From contig JBAIAA010000106.1 of NCBI GenBank assembly GCA_037893245.1, positions 1,178,001 to 1,242,000 on the forward strand: 64,000 nucleotides of DNA. Reading direction: 5' to 3'. Every line of letters starts with the position of its first letter. Positions within the stretch are counted from its first letter, which is position 1. The stretch comes from Crossaster papposus (lineage: Eukaryota > Echinodermata > Asteroidea > Velatida > Solasteridae). Below, piece after piece: positions 9,972-20,629 of this stretch. Both the position numbers and the translations under genes were made by a program. Below the pieces are notes generated by a model. It did no database searches. It saw nothing but the letters and a program-made list of their open reading frames with translations, and was not told the DNA's origin.

Positions 9972-12502
9972 ATGTTTTCGCAAAACCACGATGGCATGGC
10001 AGCCAACTCGCCCCACGGCGAGAGGGCAGGCCAGGGTATGGGCCCGGGGAACGGGGACCAGTCTAGAGAACATTCAGGCACTCCGTGCATCACGCCGGAG
10101 GAGTTAGAGGCCTTCTTTAAGGATTTACCGGAGAGCTCTGGGGGGGGGGCTGTGGTTTCCTGGGAGTCAGGGTGTTTCCTGGGGGAGGAATTGGGGAATG
10201 ATAGCGGGGAATTTAGGGACATTTCCCAATGGTTGGGGGGCGACGGTGCGTCCACTCCGATTCGGAGTGAGGGCGCCCTTCCCCATAAATTGTCTGGGGT
10301 CGCTACCGAGTCCGGGGGGGACCCGGCCTGTGCTGTAGACGACGGCGCGGCAGACGTTTTGTTTCACGCAAAGCAATTTCGAGCTGTGCCTGTCGATATA
10401 GTGGGGGCGGGGCCTCATCGGGACATCCCTCAGTTGTTCTATACAAATGATATCGAGTCCGTGGGGGGCCCGGCCCATGCTGTAGACGGCGGCACGGCAG
10501 ACGGTTCGTTCCGCACGGGGCGATCCCAAGCTGTGGCCGTTGATGCGGCGGGGGCGGGGTTTCGTCTGGACACTCCCAGGGTTTACTACGCTACCCCAGC
10601 GGGGCCTCATGGGGACATCCCACAGTTGTCCAAAACAAATAATATCGAGTCCGTGGGGAGCTCGGCCCGTGCTGTAGATGGCGGCGCGGCAGACGGTTTG
10701 CTACACTCGGAGCGAGCCCGAGCCGTGCCCGTCAGCGCAGCGGGGCGGGGCATCGCCAGGACACCTACAGTGCATATTCGAGACCGGTGGGTTTTCAGCC
10801 TGGGGAGGGGCCGCCCAGGGCCGTGGACGGCAGCGCGGCCGGCGGGTCGCTCCGCTCGGAGCGTTCGCGGGTTGTGTTCGTCGATTCAGCGGGGGCGGGC
10901 AGTCGTCTGGAGACAGGTCACCAGAACAGTCCCCAGCGAGCCAACGGAGCGGGGTTGCTGCGCACACCAGGCAGTGGAGCGGAGCCGTCGAGGTTGCTCC
11001 TCACACGGTGCAATGGAGCAGAGCCGCTGGAGTTGCTTCTCACGGGAAGCAACGGGACGAGGCTGCTCCGCACACAAGGTAATGGGGCAGAGCCATCAGA
11101 GCTGCTCCTCGTGGGAGTCAACGGAGCGGAGCTGCTCCGCACACAAGCCAATGGAGCAGAGCCGTCAATTCTGCTCCGCGCACGTGTCAATGGAGCGGAG
11201 CTGCTCCGCACACAAACCAATTGAGCGGAGCCGTCGGCACTGCTCCGCATGGGAGTCAATGGAGCAGAGCTGCTCCGCACACAAACCAATGGAGCGAAGC
11301 CGTCGGCACTGCTCCGCATGGGAGTCAATGGAGCGGAGCTGCTCCGCGCACAAGCCAATGGAGCGGAGCCGTCAACGCTGCTCCGCACACAAGTCAATGG
11401 AGCGGAGCTGCTCCGCACACAAACCAATGGAGCGGAGCCGTCGGTACTGCTCCGCATAGGAGTCAATGGAGCGGAGCTGCTCCGCACACAAACCAATGGA
11501 GCGGAGCCGTCAACGCTGCTCCGCACACAAGTCAATGGAGCGGAGCTGCTCCGCGCACAGGCCAATGGAGCGGAGCTGCTCTGCGCACAGGCCAATGGAG
11601 CGGAGCTGCTCCGCGCACAAGCCAATGGAGCGGAGCCGTCAACGCTGCTCCGCACACAAGTCAATGGAGCGGAGCCGTCAACGCTGCTCCGCACACAAGT
11701 CAATGGAGCGGATCCGTCAACGCTGCTCCGCACACAAGTCAATGGAGCGGAGCTGCTCCGCACACAAGTCAATGGAGCGGAGCTGCTCGGCACACAAGCC
11801 AATGGAGCGGAGCCGTCAACGATGCTTCGCACACAAGTCAATGGAGCGGAGCCGCCAACACTGCTCCGCACACAGGAACCAATGGAAACGGGTAGCCGGA
11901 GACTGTTGTTGCTCCCGGATAAGTTTGACGGGGTTGCATCCTGGTCGGACTACTTGTTTCATTTTGAAAGCGTCGCGGCGGTCAACCATTGGAGTGAGGC
12001 CGAGAAGACAATGTACCTGGCGTCTCACCTGCAGGGTACGGCCCGGGAAGCACTGGCGGACATGGAGCCGGAGGCACGGGGGGAATTCTCCGCTATCTTG
12101 GAGAACTTTGATCACCAGTTCGGCGTGACAGCACAGGTCCCATTACATCGGGCTCAGTTGTCCATGCGGACGACGGGCCGCGACGAGTCGCTCAGCAGCC
12201 TGGGACATTCTATTCGGCGACTGGTGCTGAAAAGCTACCCAAGACTACCTGCGCAGGCCCGGGAGGACGTGGGCGTGGAGGCGTTCCGAAAGGCGTTGGG
12301 GGAAGAACAGCTGCAGCGTCACCTGTTCTCCCGGAAGGCGGAGACCCTGACCGAAGCCATCACGCTGGCGACCGAGATGGAGACGTTCATGAAGTCCCAG
12401 GAGTATAGCCAAAAAGGGAAGGCCGGAGCCAGAGACATGAGGTCAGTAGGGCAGCTTCCTCTAGTTCCTGCTGTAGGTCTTCCCTGTGGGATACAGGCCT
12501 AA
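9972..12502 (+). pseudogene. gag of the LTR element, frameshifted, with an internal repeat domain
   Basis: The first sensible ATG at 9972 opens MFSQNHDGMAANSPHGERAG. Up to about 10740 the frame carries three diverged ~50-residue repeats with AVDGGTADG-like cores. A fourth repeat continues in another frame because one G is missing from a G run at about 10741-10745, judged against the sister repeats. The repeat tract follows (10939-11880), with one stop at 11222-11224. Then comes a conventional Ty3/gypsy capsid-like region (FDGVASWSDYLFHF, ALADMEPEARGEFSAILENF, FRKALGEEQLQRHLFSRKAE), ending in a stop at 12500-12502 before the zinc knuckle, which lies in a different frame. The breaks mean no full Gag is made. 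Confidence 0.8.
10939..11880 (+). repeat. gag-encoded minisatellite, about 27 units of 30 or 39 bp
   Basis: Two interleaved unit types: a 30-bp unit encoding VNGAELLRTQ and a 39-bp unit encoding ANGAEPSTLLRTQ. Counting the NGA core gives 27 units. The 5' units are diverged, the 3' units nearly identical. Length is a multiple of three throughout, so the frame is kept; one unit has a stop where GGA became TGA. The short unit contains GCGGAGC-T-GCTCCGC, a near-perfect hairpin. The same tract is open in several other frames, giving shadow ORFs on both strands. Confidence 0.93.
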
Positions 12503-12800
12503 CGCGGGGGCTCGGAAGGAGTGCTATAGGTGCCACGGGTTTGGTCATTTTTGGAGAGACTGCCCCCGCCGGAAGGGAAGGGCCGGCCCCACGCTGCCCC
12601 AGCCTGGGGCAAAGGGAGTGCCGATACCGCCAGTTCCCGGAGCGACGGGTCAAGCCAGGCCAGACGTGACGGGGATGTCTGGAGCCAGCTACATTGAGGG
12701 GAGAATCGTGGGGAGGCCAGTGCGTTGCCTCCTCGACACCGGGGCAACGGTGAGCCTGATCGCAGAACATTTCCACAATGCCTGGCTTAGCGCCGAGGGA
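12486..12800 (+). pseudogene. zinc knuckle and truncated aspartic protease of the LTR element
   Basis: Encodes one CCHC knuckle, CYRCHGFGHFWRDC (C-x2-C-x4-H-x4-C, about 12522-12563), a proline/glycine linker, and the protease active-site segment VRCLLDTGATVSLI. The protease breaks off soon after. The next homologous segment is in another frame and corresponds to the region after the protease, so most of the protease C-terminal half is deleted. The join to gag is also out of frame. Confidence 0.8.
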
Positions 12801-12834
12801 CGGAAAAATAAAAAGTGGGTCGCGAGCGGGAGTC

Positions 12835-13862
12835 GGGATGGTCTACCCCAACTTGGAGGCCACAGAATACTGCCGGGTTGCGGTCGCCACCGGTCTGGTG
12901 GACACCAAAAATGGAACCGTGCCGGTGAGGGTCTTCAACCCGACGGCCGACCTGGTGACGATATACCAGGGCAGCCGGTTGGCTCTCTTTTCGCCGGTGG
13001 AGGAGTTGGACGTGATGGAGCTGGAGGAGGGACGGCGAGGGTCTGCCGCCGGCCGTGCTCCGGCAGACGCACGGCCGGAGGTTCCTCCTCACCTACAAGA
13101 CCTACTGGAGCGAGGAGCGGCGGACCTCATCCGGACCCAACGTTCCCGACTGGCGGGGTTACTGACGGAGTTCGCCGGAGCATTCACCGGCCCCGACGGT
13201 CGCCTTGGGCACACGGAACTGACCAGACACGCTATCAATACGGGAGACGCGGTGCCTATTCGCCAACCACCCAGAAGGTTGCCGCTCCATAAGAGGCAAG
13301 AGGCCGACCAACAGGTACAGCAGATGCTGCGGGATGGCGTGGTGGAACCCTCTGGTAGCCCCTGGTCGTCGCCGGTGGTGTTGGTCCGGAAGAAGGACGG
13401 GACTGTCCGTTTCTGCGTGGACTACCGGAAGGTCAACGAGGTGACAATAAAGGACGCCTATCCCATCCCCAGAATCGAAGATAACCTTGACGCCTTAAGC
13501 GGAGCAAAGTGGTTCAGTACCCTCGACCTAGCCAGCGGCTACTGGCAGGTCGGGATGGAGAAAGAGGACCGGGAGAAGACGGCCTTCGGCATGCAGAACG
13601 GGCTGTACCAGTTCACCGTTATGCCGTTCGGACTGTGTAACGCTCCAGCGACGTTCGAGCGCCTGATGGAACAGGTGCTGAAGGGACTGCAGTGGCAAGT
13701 GGCGGTAGTTTATTTGGACGACGTTATCGTGTGGGGGACAGACTTCGAGGAGCATGAAAGGAGGTTGGCGGTAGTCCTGGAACGGTTCCGGGCCGCGGGA
13801 TTGAGACTCAAGCCAAAGAAGTGTAGCCTTTTCAAGAAGGAGGTGTCTTTCCTTTTGGTCGG
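12835..13862 (+). pseudogene. reverse transcriptase domain of the LTR element
   Basis: This frame opens at a shadow ATG (12778) but is homologous from about 12835. It carries the pre-RT linker (GLVDTKNGTVPVRVFNP) and all main RT blocks: VLVRKKDGTVRFCVDYRKVN, the catalytic aspartate block FSTLDLASGYWQV, FTVMPFGLCNAPATFERLM, and the YLDD active site at 13711-13722 followed by VIVWG. It breaks off after SLFKKEVSFL, where the sequence jumps to the end of the connection domain. About 70 residues of thumb and connection are missing. Confidence 0.88.
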
Positions 13863-14352
13863 TCGCTTGCCAGTCAGCGTTCGAACATCTGAAGGACGCG
13901 TTGACCACGGCGCCGGTGCTGCGTTACCTGGACACAGAGCACCGTTACATCTTGGACACGGACGCCAGCAACTGCACCATTGGAGCAATTCTGGCACAGG
14001 AAGGGAAGGAAGGTGAGCAGGTGATCGCGTACGGGAGCCGCACCTTGTCCAAGGCCGAACGCAACTACTGCACCACTCGGAGAGAGTTGCTGGCCGTGGT
14101 CCACTTTGTGCACTATTTCAAACACTACCTCCTCGGCAAACGGTTCTTGCTCCGAACGGACCACGGATCCTTGCGGTGGCTGTTTAACTTCAAGGAGCCG
14201 GAGGGGCAGACGGCCAGGTGGATCCAGAGGCTGGGTTGCTACGAGTTCGATGTTGAACACCGGGCGGGAAAGAAGCACACAAACGCCAACGCCGTTTCCA
14301 GGATCCCGGGAGATGCGACGTCAGGCGGAGGAGTGGTGCCGGAAGTGCCATA
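13863..14352 (+). pseudogene. RNase H domain of the LTR element
   Basis: A different frame from the RT segment. It begins at AFEHLKDALTTAPVLRYLD, then RYILDTDASNCTIGAIL with the first catalytic aspartate, TLSKAERNYCTTRRELLAVV with the catalytic glutamate, LLRTDHGSLRWL, and the usual end VEHRAGKKHTNANAVSR. It ends in a stop at 14350-14352. The domain looks complete, but its links to RT and integrase are broken. Confidence 0.85.
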
Positions 14353-15467
14353 AGTGTGGATCCAAGAAGCCGCCCCCTCGACCCCTCCGGGCCCCACTGC
14401 AGTAGTACTTGGTGGGTGCGCCGATGGAGCGCATTGCAATCGACCTCACGGGCCGGTTCCCCAAGACCAAGGCCGGGAATACCAGCATCATGGTGGTGGC
14501 CGACTACTTTACCAAGTGGGTGGAGGCGTTTACGATTCCGGATCAGACAGCGCGCACCGTGGCCAAAACCCTTGTGGAGCAGGATGTCACCCGATTCGGA
14601 ACCCCCCTCGAGATTCACACAGATCAGGGGAGAGAGTTCGAGGCCCGACTTTTCCAGGACACCTGCCGTCTACTGGGCGTTCACAAGACCCGCACTACGC
14701 CGTTCCACCCTCAGTCCGACGGAATGGTGGAGCGGTTCAACCGCACCGTCAAAACGATGTTTGTGCAAGAGAACCAGGATGACTGGGACGAACACCTCCC
14801 ATACGTCATGATGCCGTACCGTTCCTCCCAGCACGACAGCACCAAGTTCACGCCGAACATGCTCATGCTCGGTCGAGAGGTGCGACTTCCATTGGACTTG
14901 GTGGTGGGACAGCCGGAGGAGCCGACGGTAGAAGCGACGGAACAGAAGTACGTGGACGAGTTGAGGGCGAAGATGGAGCGCGCGCACAAGTTTGCTCGAC
15001 AGCATCTGAAGGGAAGCCAGACACACCAGAAGCAACATTACGATCGTCGGGCGGAGGGTGCCGGCTACGAGCCCGGACGTGCCGTGTGGCTCTACACCCC
15101 CTCCAAAAAGGTGGGTCGCACGCCCAAGCTGCAGTGCTGGTGGGACCGGATCCAGAGGTCGCCTCGCGCCAAGGCTAAGGTGGTCCATTTCAACCGGCTA
15201 AAGCCGTACTTGGGTGACGCCCAGGTGGACTGGTGGAGACGGGCTGCAGGGGGCCAACCAGTGGAGCCCAGCCGAGTCACAGAGGAAGAACAGCCGCCTC
15301 CAGGCGGGCAGCCATCACAAGCATCTAGCCCAGAGCCCCATGTTCCTACGGCGGGGCTGCCGCTGCGGAGGCGGATGTTGCTCTTGGCGGGCAGGAGAAG
15401 ACGGGCGCAGATCTGGGGCTGGACGAGCGTGCGAGAAGCTCCACGCGGAGCGCCCGTACGCGTGTGA
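14353..15467 (+). pseudogene. integrase of the LTR element, zinc-binding N-terminus damaged
   Basis: The N-terminal zinc finger is reduced to its cysteine half (WCRKCHKCGSKK, about 14330-14368); the histidine half is deleted. A TAG at 14403-14405 follows. The catalytic core is open from 14406: MERIAIDLTGRFPKTK (first D), IHTDQGREFE (second D) and FHPQSDGMVERFNRTVKTM (E), the D,D-35-E signature. The C-terminal end has VVHFNRLKPYLGD, a GPY/F-type module. The frame closes at 15465-15467. Confidence 0.87.
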
Positions 15468-16122
15468 ACTGGGCTGCGTACTGCGGTTCTACCGAGACAA
15501 CATCCGGGGACGTCACCATCAGTACTGTCGGGAAGGGCTGGTTGCCGGGGTGATGGCGGAGATGGACGCCCTAGAGATTCATCCCAGCGTCGACGAGATA
15601 GAGCTAATCAATCCCGCCGGCCGAGGACCTTCTCCGCCTCGACTCTTCCGACAGGGGAGCCCCAACCTTTCCCACGTCAGGCGGGATCACCCAGCCGCTG
15701 CCAGTCCTGCGTCACCGCCCCCGGCCAAGATACGACGGGGCCCAGTTCCAGCGGGGGAGCCGGGGGACCACCTCCACTCGGAGCGGCCCTCCCGGCCTCC
15801 TTGCACGGAACGGGACGAGCCGGCCAGCCAGCCAAGCGAGGACCAGGAGAGGCTACCTCAGCGCCCCCGGGCCGTTGGTCAAGACAACGGCAACACGGAC
15901 ACCGCTCTCGCCACCCAGAAGGAAGCAGCACCACCAGAGACCCTCCCCGCCAGCTCGGGCGGAAGGAGGGACGCAGACGGAGTCCCCGACGCCCCCTCCG
16001 ATGTCGACGCTCCAATGGCGTGGGCAGCCCCGAGTCTTGCCTGTCGGGTGGAGCTACTGGAGTGGACGTGGATGCGTTTGGACACGGACGGTGTCATACG
16101 GCGGCCACCTCCCACCTCCTAG
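15451..16122 (+). CDS. extra 3' ORF of the LTR element, function unknown
   Basis: Just after integrase, in the +1 frame relative to it, an open frame runs to a stop at 16120-16122. It reads CEKLHAERPYACELGC...HHQYC, then MAEMDALEIHPSVDEIELI and a long proline-, serine- and glycine-rich tail. CELGC and RHHQYC could be a zinc-binding pair. It does not look like an envelope protein: no signal peptide or transmembrane segment is evident. It may have been the distal part of the polyprotein before a frameshift, or a separate accessory ORF. I do not recognise it. Confidence 0.45.
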   Translation, partial: RPYACELGCVLRFYRDNIRGRHHQYCREGLVAGVMAEMDALEIHPSVDEIELINPAGRGPSPPRLFRQGSPNLSHVRRDHPAAASPASPPPAKIRRGPVPAGEPGDHLHSERPSRPPCTERDEPASQPSEDQERLPQRPRAVGQDNGNTDTALATQKEAAPPETLPASSGGRRDADGVPDAPSDVDAPMAWAAPSLACRVELLEWTWMRLDTDGVIRRPPPTS

Positions 16123-16239
16123 ACGGGAACTTTAAATTTTTGTTGTTATCTAATTGTTGGCGTTATGCGCTTTCCGGGGCGGTTGGCTGGGGTGCGGCAG
16201 CAGCGCCCATAGTCTTGTTTGGGGGCAAACAAGGTCTTC

Positions 16240-16250
16240 GTGGGGGGCTG
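16240..16250 (+). other. candidate polypurine tract
   Basis: GTGGGGGGCTG immediately before the right LTR, where plus-strand synthesis is primed in LTR elements. Short and imperfect. Confidence 0.45.
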
Positions 16251-16537
16251 TGTAGCGTCCGTGCTGGTTGGACGGTAGAGGGCGCTGGAGCGATTCCACG
16301 GTGGTGGGATCGCCCTGGTGGCTCCTGCTGGTGCGCCCTGGAAACCCGTCTTTGGATCGCGCATACACCGAACCATTTCTAACCAGTTCTAGAGACCGCG
16401 TGATAGTGTGAGCTTCATGTCAGTGTTTTGAGGCGAGAGTACACAATAAACGGCAGGTATTCACCGGAAATCACGGAACACTTGTGTCCAGATTCCTTCT
16501 TGTGTGTTGTGTCGACCCCAGGCGAAATCTCGTTACA
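16251..16537 (+). repeat. 3' LTR
   Basis: The same 287 bp as the 5' LTR with about six substitutions. It is followed by the 4-bp duplication ATAC at 16538-16541 and then by the interrupted arm of the host foldback element. Confidence 0.95.
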
Positions 16538-16608
16538 ATACATTGATACCCTGGACGTCAGTCGTAATGCAATGAAGAACTTCGTCCAACCTGGGCTAGC
16601 CCGGGGCT

Positions 16609-16771
16609 ACAATGTAGGTTGATCCAGTTGGACTAGCTAGTCAAACCACGCAGTATTCGAGTGACAACTAGATTGACTAAGGGTTAAGTCTAGTAGATCT
16701 ACTCGCCCGACTGAACTTGCTCATGAATGATACAGGTACGTCCGTTGTGACAACTGGACCGTTTGCCCCAT
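16609..16771. other. GCHFR intron 1 sequence between repeats
   Basis: Unremarkable spacer between the foldback element and the first copy of the 1428-bp tandem duplication. Confidence 0.4.
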
Positions 16772-18199
16772 CGTCCATTGTACTTGTAAGTTGTATAGTG
16801 TGTCTAGTACAATGTACTCGTCTCGTCCATTCTACAAAAGTCTACTTTAACGGGTGACATTAAAACTACCAGAAAACACACTAAATACCGGAAAACTGTG
16901 TAAAACTTCCTAAAACACAGAAAAATACCGCAATACTATTAGAAAACTACTGGAAAACACTAAATACCAGAATTTACACAAAAACAACAACTACATGTAA
17001 ACTAAATAGGCCTAGGCCCTACCGGAAAACACCAGCAAACATTGCCACACCTACACACCTACCAAAAAAAACAAAAAAAGAAATACCGGAAAACACAAAA
17101 ACAACAACTATATTAAGTAAATACATGTAGGCCTAGGCTTCCTGAACAGAAAAACAAAAAAAATAGGTCTTACCGGAAAACACAAAATAAAAAAACTACC
17201 GGTAAATACTTGAAGAAAAAAACTCCCTAAAACAGGAGGCCTACTAGAAAACACAAAATAAACCGGAAAACACAACAACAAAAAACACTAAATACCGAAA
17301 AACACACAAACAAAATCACTAAAACAGAAAAACAAAAAAATCACCAGAAAGGCCCTAGCAGAAAACACCCAAAAACATTGTCAAACCAAAAAACTGACAA
17401 ATACATGTAGGGCTACACAGTCACAGTTACTGAAAAACACCCAAAACCCCAAAACCAAAACACTAAAACACTAAATACAGTCAAACACCCCTAAAAACTC
17501 ACCAAAACAGAAAACTCCCAACAAAAATACTAAATAGGCCCTTACAAAAAACACAAAAAACACTTTGACCATCAAAAATATGACCATCAATTATGTACAA
17601 GTACCGTAGGCCTACCGGAAAAAAAACCTACAAATTCGGACCATGATTTTATCATGATTGGTTGAGTTTGGTTAACCAATGTTAGGGTACAGTCGGTTTG
17701 CAGCCTTCGCAAAAGTGTTTTCTTTTATTTTCTACAATGTAGGTACCGGTTGCTCTCTCGGTAAAATAATTCATGAGATGAATATTCATGAGATGTGATT
17801 CTACATTTCAAAACTAATTTTCCTGATAATGTGTCTTTAAAATAACGATTTTTTTCCAAAGTAAAGTAGAAAAAGTGAGATCTTAAGAAAAATTATGAAC
17901 TATTTTGAGAAATATAAAGGTGGAAACATTGCTGTTATTGTCGCAAATTTATGGTTCGCGAAAAATATCATTTTTCTGTATATTAGACGAAAGACGGCAG
18001 AATTGACAATTCTGTGACAAGTTTAATTATTGCTCCAAATTTTAAACAATTAAGTTCGAAGAGTTTCTGAGGCCAGGTCGATTTCACTAAATGCTAAGAT
18101 CAATCTAAGGAAAAAACATAACTCACCTAAACTTGGACTTTGATGCAAGTAATGCATGCCGCAGTCTTCTGTTTGAAACCCAGCAGTATATTCAACAAT
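16772..18199. repeat. 1428-bp tandem duplication, copy 1
   Basis: Starts CGTCCATTGTACTTG and ends CAGTATATTCAACAAT. The first 850 bp are A-rich with many degenerate CCGGAAAACAC motifs. The rest is AT-rich with no gene. It is repeated at once with no spacer. Confidence 0.96.
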
Positions 18200-19627
18200 C
18201 GTCCATTGTACTTGTAAGTTGTATAGTGTGTCTAGTACAATGTACTCGTCTCGTCCATTCTACAAAAGTCTACTTTAACGGGTGACATTAAAACTACCAG
18301 AAAACACACTAAATACCGGAAAACTGTGTAAAACTTCCTAAAACACAGAAAAATACCGCAATACTATTAGAAAACTACTGGAAAACACTAAATACCAGAA
18401 TTTACACAAAAACAACAACTACATGTAAACTAAATAGGCCTAGGCCCTACCGGAAAACACCAGCAAACATTGCCACACCTACACACCTACCAAAAAAAAC
18501 AAAAAAAGAAATACCGGAAAACACAAAAACAACAACTATATTAAGTAAATACATGTAGGCCTAGGCTTCCTGAACAGAAAAACAAAAAAAATAGGTCTTA
18601 CCGGAAAACACAAAATAAAAAAACTACCGGTAAATACTTGAAGAAAAAAACTCCCTAAAACAGGAGGCCTACTAGAAAACACAAAATAAACCGGAAAACA
18701 CAACAACAAAAAACACTAAATACCGAAAAACACACAAACAAAATCACTAAAACAGAAAAACAAAAAAATCACCAGAAAGGCCCTAGCAGAAAACACCCAA
18801 AAACATTGTCAAACCAAAAAACTGACAAATACATGTAGGGCTACACAGTCACAGTTACTGAAAAACACCCAAAACCCCAAAACCAAAACACTAAAACACT
18901 AAATACAGTCAAACACCCCTAAAAACTCACCAAAACAGAAAACTCCCAACAAAAATACTAAATAGGCCCTTACAAAAAACACAAAAAACACTTTGACCAT
19001 CAAAAATATGACCATCAATTATGTACAAGTACCGTAGGCCTACCGGGAAAAAAACCTACAAATTCGGACCATGATTTTATCATGATTGGTTGAGTTTGGT
19101 TAACCAATGTTAGGGTACAGTCGGTTTGCAGCCTTCGCAAAAGTGTTTTCTTTTATTTTCTACAATGTAGGTACCGGTTGCTCTCTCGGTAAAATAATTC
19201 ATGAGATGAATATTCATGAGATGTGATTCTACATTTCAAAACTAATTTTCCTGATAATGTGTCTTTAAAATAACGATTTTTTTCCAAAGTAAAGTAGAAA
19301 AAGTGAGATCTTAAGAAAAATTTTGAACTATTTTGAGAAATATAAAGGTGGAAACATTGCTGTTATTGTCGCAAATTTATGGTTCGCGAAAAATATCATT
19401 TTTCTGTATATTAGACGAAAGACGGCAGAATTGACAATTCTGTGACAAGTTTAATTATTGCTCCAAATTTTAAACAATTAAGTTCGAAGAGTTTCTGAGG
19501 CCAGGTCGATTTCACTAAATGCTAAGATCAATCTAAGGAAAAAACATAACTCACCTAAACTTGGACTTTGATGCAAGTAATGCATGCCGCAGTCTTCTGT
19601 TTGAAACCCAGCAGTATATTCAACAAT
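18200..19627. repeat. 1428-bp tandem duplication, copy 2
   Basis: The same length as copy 1. I found only two base differences by eye: GGAAAAAAAACC versus GGGAAAAAAACC near 19044, and AATTATGAAC versus AATTTTGAAC near 19320. It ends at TTCAACAAT and is followed by AGTTGGAGCC. The shared AT at both outer edges is the only junction homology seen. Confidence 0.96.
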
Positions 19628-19929
19628 AGTTGGAGCCCTCCCCCTTGTAAACCCTGGTATGGACATATTTTAATAATAATATGTCCTTAGTCAGTTGTAT
19701 TGATGGGTAAAGTGGGTAGAAGAGATCGATCAATATTTCTTAACTAAAGCTTTGAAAAACTGCGGTTATGGTGGTCAAAATGCGGTTTAATTCTTTCATT
19801 CTTCATCCATTCTTTCATAAAGGATAATATCGGATAACGCGATATTTTTGCCCCGATTTTCGGTTTAAATAAAAAAAGGATATCGAACAGGCTTACTCAA
19901 TGTTATTTTATCGTGAAACTTCCACTTAA

Positions 19930-20175
19930 AGGTAGAATACACCATTGGTAACTGCTTGAATTATCATGAATGGGTGGATTTAGGGGGTTATATTTCATAG
20001 TAAATATCGTTTAACTGACCTGTCGGAAGTTTTACAATCATGGTTGCTGAGAAAAGCAAGAAAAACGACGTTTTGCTGGATGCCTACAATCATTATTTAC
20101 TTTCAAATAAGTAAGATATTTCTTAATAATTCGGTAGTAAATTTTTTAGATATTTGCAAATGGTGTATACTACCT
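19930..20175 (+). mobile_element. MITE family A, internally deleted copy
   Basis: Ends AGGTAGAATACACCATT and GGTGTATACTACCT are each bordered by TTAA (19926-19929, 20176-20179). It lacks about 120 bp of the centre found in full copies, joining AAAACGACG directly to TTTTGCTGGATGCC. Confidence 0.85.
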
Positions 20176-20478
20176 TTAAATAATTTTATGTCTGTTTTTC
20201 GAGGAATATTACCGGTACCGAATTCTTGTTAAAACCTTGTGAACTCTAAAGAGGCCGAGACTGCCATTTCGCTGAAAATAAAACTTTTGTACTGTGTACG
20301 TCATTATCGAGTACGCTGCGAACTGACTGGGTAAATAAATTAAAATAAACCACAATTTCTTTTAGAAAAAAAAAAATCTAAAAGTTTATGACTTTGTCCG
20401 AAATGTTTGCCTGATCAGTATTGATAAAAGTGTCAAATTAAAATGTTGCTTGCTTTACATCTTGTTTACCGTTAACAG

Positions 20479-20573
20479 GAATGTGGTCCAACAATTTGTG
20501 GCGATGAAAAGTCCGACCCAGAGCTGATGCAATACCTTGGGGCAACGCTTACCAAACAGTTTGGAAACAACTT
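20479..20573 (+). CDS. GCHFR: GCHFR, exon 2
   Basis: Encodes ECGPTICGDEKSDPELMQYL and GATLTKQFGNN plus two bases of the next codon. It follows AACAG and precedes GTAAGTA, both good splice sites. Human GFRP here reads EVGPTMVGDEHSDPELMQHL and ASKRRVLGNNF, so the GP, GDE-SDPELMQ-LGA and GNN cores are conserved. The exon begins in phase 0 and ends in phase 2. Both downstream last exons supply a C that completes TTC (phenylalanine), as in human NNF. The minus-strand open frame over this exon is a shadow. Confidence 0.93.
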
Positions 20574-20629
20574 GTAAGTATGCTTGGTTTATTTTCATAA
20601 GACTTCTTACACTGAACACATTGAGGAAA

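Larger units (their letters stand above)
9630..16537 (+). mobile_element. Ty3/gypsy-type LTR retrotransposon, complete ends, defective body
   Basis: Two 287-bp LTRs, both TG...CA, are flanked by a 4-bp duplication ATAC (9626-9629 and 16538-16541). Behind the left LTR lies TTGGTGGCAGCGG, the expected primer-binding-site position. Before the right LTR lies a purine-rich GTGGGGGGCTG. Domain order is gag, zinc knuckle, protease, RT, RNase H, integrase, which is the Ty3/gypsy order. Several frameshifts, stops and internal deletions make it non-functional as sequenced. By eye the LTRs differ at about six positions (about 2%), so the insertion is fairly recent. It lies in GCHFR intron 1 in the gene's own orientation. 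Confidence 0.93.
9126..16608. mobile_element. foldback element split by an LTR retrotransposon
   Basis: The arm at 9126-9251 (GGGGCTAGCCCAGGTTGGAC ... GTATCAATGTATCC ... ACCTGATGAAG) is the reverse complement of a right arm made of 9568-9629 plus 16542-16608. A second inner inverted pair (GGAATTACAGATCGTCAT, about 9340-9360, and its complement at 9520-9535) continues the palindrome. Without the inserted LTR element the foldback is about 570 bp. The loop has several ACCGGAAAACACC-like motifs, also abundant at 16850-19050. No transposase is encoded. Confidence 0.8.

Noticed and set aside
10918..11871. 317-residue minus-strand open frame over the gag repeat
   Set aside because: A shadow of the coding repeat on the plus strand; its composition simply mirrors the units.
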